From assembly GCA_051659505.1 (NCBI GenBank), contig JBOFOQ010000047.1, positions 1 through 26,883 of the forward strand: a stretch of 26,883 nt of DNA, in the 5' to 3' direction. Position numbers and translations under genes: made by a program. How positions within the stretch are numbered: position 1 is the stretch's first letter; every line of letters begins with the position of its first letter. Shown here in pieces: positions 8,201-14,398 of the stretch. The notes beneath the pieces are model-generated. The model saw only the letters and a program-made list of their open reading frames with translations. It was not told where the DNA came from and ran no database searches. This DNA comes from JAGNZR01 sp051659505 (lineage in GTDB: Bacteria > Fusobacteriota > Fusobacteriia > Fusobacteriales > Fusobacteriaceae).

Positions 8201-9613
8201 TTTTCAGGAGAGTATCAAGGGGAAATTCATAGATATTGTGAAGAATTATTTGGAAAAGAAAATGTGTTTAAAGCAGGGACAATTTCCACTTTAGCAGAAA
8301 AAAATGCTATGGGTTATGTTATGAAATATCATGAAGAACAAAATATGAAGATTTCCAATGCAGAAATAGTTAGATTAGCTAAAAAATGTGAAGGTGCTAA
8401 AAAAACAACAGGACAACATCCAGGTGGAATGATTGTAGTACCTCAAGGTCATAGTATTTTTGATTTTTGCCCAGTTCAGAAACCAGCTAATGATATGACT
8501 AATGATTCTATAACAACTCATTATGATTATCATGTAATGGATGAACAATTGGTAAAATTAGATATATTAGGTCATGATGACCCTACTACAATAAGGCTTT
8601 TACAAGAGTATACAGGTGTTGATGTTTATTCTATTCCTCTTGCTGACCCTGAAACAATAAAATTATTCTCTTCCACAACATCTTTAGGTGTAACTCCAGA
8701 AGCTATAGGTTCAGTTGTAGGAACTTACGGGGTACCAGAGTTTGGAACACCATTTGTAAGACAAATGCTAATTGATACAATGCCTACTACATTTGCAGAG
8801 TTAGTAAGAATATCGGGACTTTCTCATGGAACAGATGTATGGCTAAATAATGCACAGGAATTTATAAAACAAGGTAAGGCTAATTTATCACAGATAATTT
8901 CAGTAAGAGACGATATTATGAACTATTTAATAGATCAAGGCTTAGATAAAGGAACATCTTTTAAAATTATGGAGTTTGTTAGAAAAGGTCAACCTTCTAA
9001 AAACCCAGAAGCTTGGGAAGAATATTCTACTCTTATGAAAGAACATAAAGTAGAGGAATGGTATATAGAATCTTGCGGAAGAATAAAATATATGTTTCCA
9101 AAAGGGCATGCGGTAGCCTATGTTATGATGGCAATAAGAATTGCTTATTTTAAAGTTCATTATCCATTAGAATTTTATGCTGCATATTTTTCTAGAAAAT
9201 ATGACTCTTTTGATTATGAGCTTATGCATGATATATCAAAAATAAAAGAAAGATTAAGTGAATTAAATAAAGAGGCAAAATTAGATGTAAAACAAAAATC
9301 AGAATTAGTGTTATGTGAAATAATAATAGAGATGAAGGCTAGAGGGTTTGAATTTTTACCAATAGACATATATGTATCTGCAGGATTTAAGTTTACTTTG
9401 GAAGATGGAAAAGTAAGAATACCTTTAGTTGCATTAAATGGACTAGGTGGTTCTGTTGTAGAGAATATTTTAAGAGAGAGAGACTTAGGACGCTTTACAT
9501 CTTTTGAAGATTTGAAAAGAAGAACAAAAGTATCGCAAACTATAGTTGAAAAATTAAAAGAGTTTAAACTAATTGAAAATTTAAGTGAAACGAACCAAAT
9601 ATCTCTATTTTAA
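5255..9613 (+). CDS. polC: DNA polymerase III alpha subunit, PolC type
   Basis: This 1452-residue replicative polymerase carries its own proofreading exonuclease. Domains in order are an N-terminal region (1-190); a low-complexity linker with GGFTPAGGK; an OB fold (about 220-330); the first part of the PHP domain with HTH at 343-345; an inserted DEDD exonuclease from FDLETTG (D430, E432) to about 590; the rest of PHP; then palm, fingers and the C-terminal region. A four-cysteine zinc site is visible (C924, C929, C949, C952). PDIDLNF supplies palm aspartates D978 and D980. The C-terminus NQISLF is a sliding-clamp-binding motif. It starts 4 bases after the methyltransferase with only a weak ribosome site, so translation may be coupled. 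It ends the operon. Confidence 0.97.
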   Translation: MTKEIKIKPDEKMFVNIGLKEVKVEEIIYNERHKKLTLQCLLSSFKDFNEVDILDEKLKKNFGEHLTIEIKVNLNIDQITKIELKDIVERSIKKLKKVNAISKSFLYFYRVLIETDIIKIELKDEMSMETLNNSDIQTKLKNIIKNYGIEGFEVEFIIGDFSKKEEELNYQKEVEIINLHKKQELEQKENIKKAANSPPNPNGGFTPAGGKDNSNIQKFYNKNKGLNGTLISINEFSELHEEEVCVLSGEIFSLETRDIRNEKTLVTLRITDKENSVTLKIFLNKNEKLAAKEGDFVKVAGKKQIDRFSQNNEEIVMLTALEKLDKTNKIKLDKATKKMIELHTHSKMSEMVGVTDIKDIVERAVTYGHKSVAITDYGVVHSFPFAYKAAKGKDIKVIFGSEMYMVDDLKEIVINPKDIKIEDETFVVFDLETTGLNAHKNEIIEIGAVKLKGTRIVDRYSQLIKPEGNLPKKIQELTGITEDMLLDSPPIEEVLPKFLEFIEDSTLVAHNAPFDMSFIRRDSLKILNKKIENTVIDTLRMARDLYPEFKNYGLKTVTKRLGVSLESHHRAVDDSQATANMFVIFLEKYLEKGIDNIKDFQGVFPVNIQKQETKNIMVMVKNLVGLKNMYKLISEAHLNNYGLKRPRITKSQLMENREGLILGCSMTAHHNNISELLDSYMTYDFETFEKNMLFYDYVELLPRATYNELIDEEGSGRIKGYDEIETLNKYTYEIAKKHNKIITASSNVHYLDSEDYKIRSILLYGSGTVFRENQFKTDNGFYFRTTDELLNEFEYLGKDIASEIVVENTNIISDMIEVIKPVPDGFYPPKIENAENIVRDMTYEKAYRIYGNPLPELVEQRIERELKSIIGNGFAVLYLSAQKLVKKSLDNGYLVGSRGSVGSSIVAYMMDITEVNALYPHYLCEGSNCFHSEFIEREGAGVDLPNKNCPKCGLEMKRDGHSIPFEVFMGFDGDKVPDIDLNFSGEYQGEIHRYCEELFGKENVFKAGTISTLAEKNAMGYVMKYHEEQNMKISNAEIVRLAKKCEGAKKTTGQHPGGMIVVPQGHSIFDFCPVQKPANDMTNDSITTHYDYHVMDEQLVKLDILGHDDPTTIRLLQEYTGVDVYSIPLADPETIKLFSSTTSLGVTPEAIGSVVGTYGVPEFGTPFVRQMLIDTMPTTFAELVRISGLSHGTDVWLNNAQEFIKQGKANLSQIISVRDDIMNYLIDQGLDKGTSFKIMEFVRKGQPSKNPEAWEEYSTLMKEHKVEEWYIESCGRIKYMFPKGHAVAYVMMAIRIAYFKVHYPLEFYAAYFSRKYDSFDYELMHDISKIKERLSELNKEAKLDVKQKSELVLCEIIIEMKARGFEFLPIDIYVSAGFKFTLEDGKVRIPLVALNGLGGSVVENILRERDLGRFTSFEDLKRRTKVSQTIVEKLKEFKLIENLSETNQISLF

Positions 9614-9677
9614 TTATAAAAATGATATCATTATACAAAATATATATGATTCAACATGTGAATTAAATTATTAACTC

Positions 9678-9706
9678 TTGAAAAATAAAATAAAAAGGTT
9701 TATACT
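9678..9706 (+). promoter_or_regulatory. Promoter of ilvA
   Basis: TTGAAA (9678-9683), 17 bases, then TATACT (9701-9706). The leader is about 50 bases and I see no T-box or attenuator in it. It probably serves ilvA and the three genes after it. Confidence 0.65.
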
Positions 9707-9762
9707 TTTATATATATGTTTTTACTTAAAATGTATTTTATTTATATGAAATGGAGGGAATG

Positions 9763-10971
9763 ATGTCAATAACGGTAAATTTAGAGATGATAAAAACTGC
9801 ACAAAAAATTTTAAAAGGTGTAATAAGAAAAACACCTATGACAAATTGTCTTTGTATGAGTGAAAAAACAGGGAATAAAGTATACTTTAAAATGGAAAAT
9901 TTACAAAAGACAGGTTCTTTTAAGATTAGAGGAGCAGTTAATAAAATTGCTAATTTGACAAATGATGAAAAAAAAATGGGGATAATAGCTTCTTCAGCAG
10001 GAAACCATGCCCAAGGAGTAGCATTAGGAGCTAAAGCACAAGGGATAAAAGCTACTATAGTTATGCCAAGTACTGCTCCTATGGCTAAAGTAACTGCAAC
10101 TAAATCCTACGGAGCTGAGGTTATTCTCTGTGGTGAAGTTTATGACGATGCTTACAACAAAGCTTGTGAAATTCAAAAAGAAACTGGGGCAGTATTTATC
10201 CACCCTTTTGATGACGACTATGTAATTGCAGGTCAAGGTACAATAGGACTAGAAATATTAGAAGAACTTCCAGAATTAGATATAGTGGTAGTTCCAATTG
10301 GTGGTGGTGGAATATTATCTGGAATAGCAATAGCCTTAAAATCACTAAAACCTAGTGTAAAAATAATAGGAGTTCAAACAGCTAATGTTCCTTCTATGCA
10401 AGAAGCTCTAAAAATAGGATATCCTGTTGAAATAAAAGCAATAGCTACTATTGCAGATGGAATTGCTGTAAAAAAATCTGGAAATAAAACTTTTGAAATT
10501 ATAAAAAAATATATAGATGAGATAATAACTGTAAGTGAAGATGAAATAGCTGATGCAATACTTTATATGATGGAAAAAAATAAAGTTATGACAGAAGGTG
10601 CAGGGGCAATAGCAGCAGCAGCAATTTTGTCGGGAAAAATAAATGCTAAAGATAAAAATATTTGTGGAGTTATATCAGGTGGAAATATAGATATTAATTT
10701 AATGGATAGAATTATCAATAAGTCTTTATTTAATCAAGGTAGAAGATATGAGTTTAGAACGAGAGTTCAGGATAAATCTGGAGAATTACAAAAGTTTTTA
10801 GATGTTATAAAAGAAAATAAAGCAAATATATTAAGTTTAGATGCCAATATGTTTGAAGAATCCCTTGCACTGAACACACAAGAAATTAAAATAGTTGTAG
10901 AGTGTTTTAACTGTGAACATAAAATAGAAATATTAAATGCTGTAACAGAAAAAGGGTATTTAGTATATTAA
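9763..10971 (+). CDS. ilvA: Threonine ammonia-lyase (threonine dehydratase) with ACT domain
   Basis: This pyridoxal-phosphate enzyme deaminates L-threonine to 2-oxobutyrate, feeding isoleucine synthesis or threonine fermentation. From the chosen start it has 402 residues. K54 in GSFKIRG binds PLP, SSAGNHAQG (77-85) is the substrate/phosphate loop, and GGGG at 180-183 grips the cofactor phosphate. A single ACT domain fills about 328-402 (YEFRTRVQDKSGELQ). One ACT at this length is the short catabolic/clostridial layout, unlike the two-ACT E. coli IlvA. The start is ATG 9763 because GGAGG (9753-9757) lies five bases upstream. An in-frame ATG at 9751 would put the ribosome site inside the gene. 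Anabolic or catabolic use cannot be decided from sequence. Confidence 0.92.
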   Translation: MSITVNLEMIKTAQKILKGVIRKTPMTNCLCMSEKTGNKVYFKMENLQKTGSFKIRGAVNKIANLTNDEKKMGIIASSAGNHAQGVALGAKAQGIKATIVMPSTAPMAKVTATKSYGAEVILCGEVYDDAYNKACEIQKETGAVFIHPFDDDYVIAGQGTIGLEILEELPELDIVVVPIGGGGILSGIAIALKSLKPSVKIIGVQTANVPSMQEALKIGYPVEIKAIATIADGIAVKKSGNKTFEIIKKYIDEIITVSEDEIADAILYMMEKNKVMTEGAGAIAAAAILSGKINAKDKNICGVISGGNIDINLMDRIINKSLFNQGRRYEFRTRVQDKSGELQKFLDVIKENKANILSLDANMFEESLALNTQEIKIVVECFNCEHKIEILNAVTEKGYLVY

Positions 10972-11000
10972 TTATTAAAAAAAATTAGTGGTGGTGCTAT

Positions 11001-12272
11001 GTGAAGGAAATAAGTTTAATTATATTTTTAGGAATTAAAATGCTAACATTTTGTAGTAGTGATTATCCTTATACTGACCCACTTGTTGCTACAATAGTAG
11101 GAAGTTCTACTCTTATGATGGAAGGAGTATCTCCATTGGAGGATATAAGAATATCCGAATATGAAATTTATACAGAAATGGAAAAAACAATTCCAGAAAA
11201 TTTTTGGTATCAAAAAGGATATAAATTCTCATTGGTAAAACAAAAGAAAAAAGCTCCTTTAATTTTTGTAATAGCAGGAACTGGAGCAGCATATAATTCA
11301 GTGAGAATGACTTATTTTCAAAGGATTTTTTCTGATGCAGGATATAATGTAATTTCTATTTCTTCGCCTATGCAAATGAATTTTATACTTAATGCTTCTT
11401 CTAATAGAATGCCAGGTAGACTCATGGCTGATAGTGAAGACATTTATGAGATTATGCAAAAATCATATGAAAAAGTAAAAGAAAGTATAGAAGTATCAGA
11501 TTTTTATGTAATGGGTTATTCCTTAGGAGCTGCTCAAACAGCCTATGTTTCATATATAGATGAAAGAGAAAAAAAGTTTAATTTTAAGAGAGGGTTTATG
11601 ATAAATCCTGTTGTAGATATGTATAAATCTGCAACTAAATTAGATAATATGCTAGATGAAAATATAGGTAACGATAAAAAAAATATAGGGATATTAGTTG
11701 AAGAAATATTTACCGAAATTTCTAAAAATACAAAGGGAAAAAATATTCAACTAAGTGAAGCCGTTATTTATTCATTATTTAAAGGAAAAATTATTTCCAA
11801 TGAAAAAATGGCAGCTTTAATAGGACTTGCTTTTAGAATAATAGCTATTGACTTGAATTTTATAACAGATGTTACAAATAATATGAATGTCTATGAAGAT
11901 AAAGCAATAGGGAAGTTTGAACCACTTTTTAAATATTTTCAAAGAATTAATTTTGCAGGTTTTGATGATTATCTCTCAAAATTAGCAGAACCATATTATA
12001 AAGAAAAAGAAATAGATAAAAACTCGTTATTAGAATCTGTAAAACTAAACGAAATAGAAGATTATTTAAGGACAACTTCGAAATTATCTGTTGTTACAAA
12101 TCGTGATGAATTAATTTTAGACGAAAAAGATCTGGAATATTTAGAAGATGTATTTAAAGGTAAAATTATTGTTTATCCTCATGGTGGGCACTGTGGTAAT
12201 ATGTTTTTTGAACCAAATGTAAATGAAATGCTTAACTATTTAAAAAATGGGGTGTTAATTAATGAAAAGTAA
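11001..12272 (+). CDS. Exported alpha/beta-hydrolase-like protein
   Basis: This 423-residue protein begins MKEISLIIFLGIKMLTFCSS, an export signal. Cys18 could be lipidated, but Phe before it makes a poor lipobox. The body reads as a serine hydrolase. IAGTGA (91-96) fits the oxyanion turn, GYSLG (172-176) is the nucleophile elbow with Ser174, NRDE (about 367-370) could give the acid, and GGHCG (395-399) the histidine. No substrate is evident. A lipase or esterase acting on envelope lipids is inferred from the mlaA neighbour. The start is GTG at 11001 with a weak GGTGGTG site. An ATG at 11040 with AGGA upstream would remove most of the export signal, so I prefer GTG. It lies 29 bases after ilvA and overlaps mlaA by 11 bases. 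Confidence 0.7.
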   Translation: MKEISLIIFLGIKMLTFCSSDYPYTDPLVATIVGSSTLMMEGVSPLEDIRISEYEIYTEMEKTIPENFWYQKGYKFSLVKQKKKAPLIFVIAGTGAAYNSVRMTYFQRIFSDAGYNVISISSPMQMNFILNASSNRMPGRLMADSEDIYEIMQKSYEKVKESIEVSDFYVMGYSLGAAQTAYVSYIDEREKKFNFKRGFMINPVVDMYKSATKLDNMLDENIGNDKKNIGILVEEIFTEISKNTKGKNIQLSEAVIYSLFKGKIISNEKMAALIGLAFRIIAIDLNFITDVTNNMNVYEDKAIGKFEPLFKYFQRINFAGFDDYLSKLAEPYYKEKEIDKNSLLESVKLNEIEDYLRTTSKLSVVTNRDELILDEKDLEYLEDVFKGKIIVYPHGGHCGNMFFEPNVNEMLNYLKNGVLINEK

Positions 12273-13026
12273 AAAAAAAATATTATTAACACTGTTAATT
12301 TTTATTAGTATGAATCTCCTTAGTTATTCTAAAGACGGTAAAAATCAAGAAAGTAAAAATCAAAATACTCAAAATGAATTAATAATAGATGAAAATAGTG
12401 AAGCGACCAAATACTTTGATGTTTATGACCCTTGGGAAAATATGAATAGAAGAGTGTATTATTTTAATTATTATTTTGATACTTATTTTTTAAGTCCTGT
12501 GGCTAAGGGATATAGATTAATAACACCTAATATTGTAGAAGATGGGGTTAGTAATTTTTTTACTAACTCTACCAATGTATCAACAATGACAAATTCACTT
12601 TTTCAAGGAAAATTTAGAAAATTTATGAGAACTTTAGGTAGGTTTTCAATGAATACCCTTTTAGGAGGGCTAGGAATAGTAGATATAGCGAGTAAATTAG
12701 ATATGCCAAGTGAATATGAAGATTTAGGATTAACTTTGGCTTATTACGGTGTTCCCAGTGGTCCATATTTAGTGCTCCCAATACTAGGGCCATCAAATTT
12801 AAGAGACGCAACAGGAAGATTAGTAGATTCACAAGTAGCTAAAATACACCCATATACCCAGAGCGAAGTTTTAGACATGTCATCAAAAGAACTATTAGCT
12901 CTAAATGCTGTGGATACAAGAAAAAAACTTAGTTTTAAATACTATGAAACAGGGACTCCTTTTGAATACGATTATTTAAGATTCTTTTACAGGGAGTTTA
13001 GACATTTTCAAGAAGCGACGAATTAG
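12262..13026 (+). CDS. mlaA: MlaA (VacJ) family outer-membrane lipid-asymmetry protein
   Basis: MlaA removes misplaced phospholipids from the outer leaflet of the outer membrane and passes them to a periplasmic carrier. The 254-residue protein has the family hallmark YDPWENMNRR (55-64), then the donut-domain sequences NFFTNSTNVSTMTN, GRFSMNTLLGGLGIVD and SGPYLVLPILGPSNLRD. Residues 1-23 are a signal peptide ending LSYS. There is no cysteine near the cut, so it appears to be a signal-peptidase-I substrate rather than a lipoprotein, unlike E. coli MlaA. A Gln/Asn-rich linker (25-45) follows. Its start overlaps the hydrolase gene by 11 bases. No mlaBCDEF genes are in the window. Confidence 0.92.
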   Translation: MKSKKKILLTLLIFISMNLLSYSKDGKNQESKNQNTQNELIIDENSEATKYFDVYDPWENMNRRVYYFNYYFDTYFLSPVAKGYRLITPNIVEDGVSNFFTNSTNVSTMTNSLFQGKFRKFMRTLGRFSMNTLLGGLGIVDIASKLDMPSEYEDLGLTLAYYGVPSGPYLVLPILGPSNLRDATGRLVDSQVAKIHPYTQSEVLDMSSKELLALNAVDTRKKLSFKYYETGTPFEYDYLRFFYREFRHFQEATN

Positions 13027-13046
13027 TGGAAAAGGAGACAATAAAA

Positions 13047-13922
13047 GTGAACTGGAAAGACTTAACAATAGATTCAAAAGAAATAATTTCATCTTATACA
13101 GAAAACAAATTTGAGATTTGCGATTATAATTTTTCAAATCTTTATTTGTGGAGTTTAGGAGATAAACTTAAATATGCTGTTGAAGATGAGTTTTTATATA
13201 TAAAAGGAGATTATTTGGGAGAAGATAGCTATTTAATGCCTATTTCATTAAAGGATAATATAGAAATACAACAAATGATAAAAGCTATTGATAAAATAAT
13301 TGGAGAAAAAAATAACTTAGATTTAATTCCTGAAAAAATTAAAATTAAATTAGAAAATTATTATGTATTTGAAGAAATGGAAAATAGTTTTGATTATATA
13401 TATTTAATGGAAGATTTAGCCTTTTTAAAAGGACGGAAATATAGTAAAAAAAAGAATAAGTTAAATCAATTTAATAAAAACTATACGTATACATATGAAC
13501 AAATAAATGAGAATAACTTACTTGAAGTAATAGAATTTCAAAAAAAATGGTGTAAGGAAAGAGAGTGCGATTCTGTTGATACTCTAAGAAAAGAGAATAT
13601 AGGACTTAGTAAAATATTTGAAAATTTTACTAATTTAAAAATAAAGGGTGGAATGTTAAAGGTTAATAATGAAGTAATAGCCTATGCTTTAGGAGAGGAA
13701 TTAACTAAAGATATGTTTGTTGTACATGTGGAAAAAGCAAATGAAGAATACAAAGGAAGCTATCAAGCTATAAATTCAATATTTTTAGAAAAAGAATGCT
13801 TAGAGTATCAATATATAAATAGAGAAGATGATTCAGGAGTCCAAGGAATAAAACAAGCTAAAGAATCTTACTATCCTATTAGAATGGAGAAAAAATATAA
13901 AATTATAAAAAAAATTTTTTAA
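13047..13922 (+). CDS. DUF2156 protein, MprF C-terminal (LPG synthase) domain-like
   Basis: This 291-residue soluble protein resembles the DUF2156 family, which shares the tandem GNAT-like fold of the aminoacyl-phosphatidylglycerol synthase domain of MprF. Supporting stretches are NFSNLYLWSLGDKLKYAVEDEFL, FLKGRKYSKKKNKLNQFNK, FQKKWC, and a C-terminal GSYQAINSIFLEKEC followed by YINREDDSG and QAKESYYPIRM. It lacks the membrane flippase part of MprF. The reaction is unknown; acyl or aminoacyl transfer is inferred from the fold. I chose GTG 13047 because AAGGAG lies at 13032-13037. A GTG at 13026 overlaps the mlaA stop by one base, has a poor ribosome site and would add seven residues. No promoter is seen between it and mlaA. 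Confidence 0.8.
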   Translation: MNWKDLTIDSKEIISSYTENKFEICDYNFSNLYLWSLGDKLKYAVEDEFLYIKGDYLGEDSYLMPISLKDNIEIQQMIKAIDKIIGEKNNLDLIPEKIKIKLENYYVFEEMENSFDYIYLMEDLAFLKGRKYSKKKNKLNQFNKNYTYTYEQINENNLLEVIEFQKKWCKERECDSVDTLRKENIGLSKIFENFTNLKIKGGMLKVNNEVIAYALGEELTKDMFVVHVEKANEEYKGSYQAINSIFLEKECLEYQYINREDDSGVQGIKQAKESYYPIRMEKKYKIIKKIF

Positions 13923-13982
13923 TAAAAATAATACTGAAAATACAGGAAAGAAAAAATAATAAGAGTTGAAAAAAATAATAAG

Positions 13983-14011
13983 TTGACAAAAACCAAGAAA
14001 TTAGATAGAAT
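13983..14011 (+). promoter_or_regulatory. Strong promoter of ptsH
   Basis: A perfect -35 TTGACA (13983-13988), 17 bases, then TAGAAT (14006-14011). It lies about 50 bases upstream of ptsH in an A-rich tract. This is the closest match to consensus in the window apart from the rRNA promoter. Confidence 0.75.
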
Positions 14012-14064
14012 TAACTTATAAAAAATAAATAAAAAATATTTAAATAAAATTTTGGAGGAAAAAA

Positions 14065-14328
14065 ATGGCTTGTAAATTAGCAGAAGTAAAAAACGAAACA
14101 GGATTACACACTAGACCTGGAAATGAGTTTGTAAGTTTAGCAAAAACATTTGAATCAGCAATTGAACTTGAAAACGAGGCTGGGAAAAAAGTTAAAGGGA
14201 CTTCTCTATTAAAGATTTTATCTCTTGGAATAAAAAAAGGAAGTAAAATAACAGTTCATGCCGAAGGACCTGATGCAGATGAGGCAGTAGAAAAATTAGC
14301 TCATCTTCTAGAAAATTTAAAGGATTAA
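14065..14328 (+). CDS. ptsH: Phosphocarrier protein HPr
   Basis: HPr carries the phosphoryl group from enzyme I to the sugar-specific IIA proteins of the phosphotransferase system. The 87-residue protein has the active site GLHTRPG with His15 and Arg17. The regulatory-serine region reads KGTSLLKILSLGI. Ser47 aligns with the Ser46 that HPr kinase phosphorylates in Firmicutes, displaced by one residue and preceded by Thr instead of Lys. Whether it is phosphorylated here is unknown, since no kinase gene is in the window. A strong GGAGG (14053-14057) precedes the ATG. An intrinsic terminator follows within 10 bases of the stop, so much of the mRNA may encode HPr alone. Confidence 0.95.
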   Translation: MACKLAEVKNETGLHTRPGNEFVSLAKTFESAIELENEAGKKVKGTSLLKILSLGIKKGSKITVHAEGPDADEAVEKLAHLLENLKD

Positions 14329-14337
14329 TCTTAAAGT

Positions 14338-14373
14338 ATGGAAGGGAGAAAACAAAACCTTCCATTTTTTTTT
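14338..14373 (+). terminator. Intrinsic terminator between ptsH and ptsI
   Basis: ATGGAAGG (14338-14345) pairs perfectly with CCTTCCAT (14358-14365) around a 12-base A-rich loop, followed by a run of nine T (14365-14373). No separate ptsI promoter is obvious in the 25 bases left before the ptsI start, so readthrough must supply ptsI transcripts. Confidence 0.8.
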
Positions 14374-14398
14374 ACTAATATAAATAAGGAAGTGAAAA

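Noticed and set aside
9621..9632. Palindrome AATGATATCATT after polC as an operator or terminator
   Set aside because: It is A/T-rich, short and has no T-run. Such palindromes arise by chance in DNA of this composition.
9707..9762. T-box or leader-peptide attenuator upstream of ilvA
   Set aside because: The leader is only about 50 bases, with no T-box sequence, no branched-chain codon run and no terminator stem.
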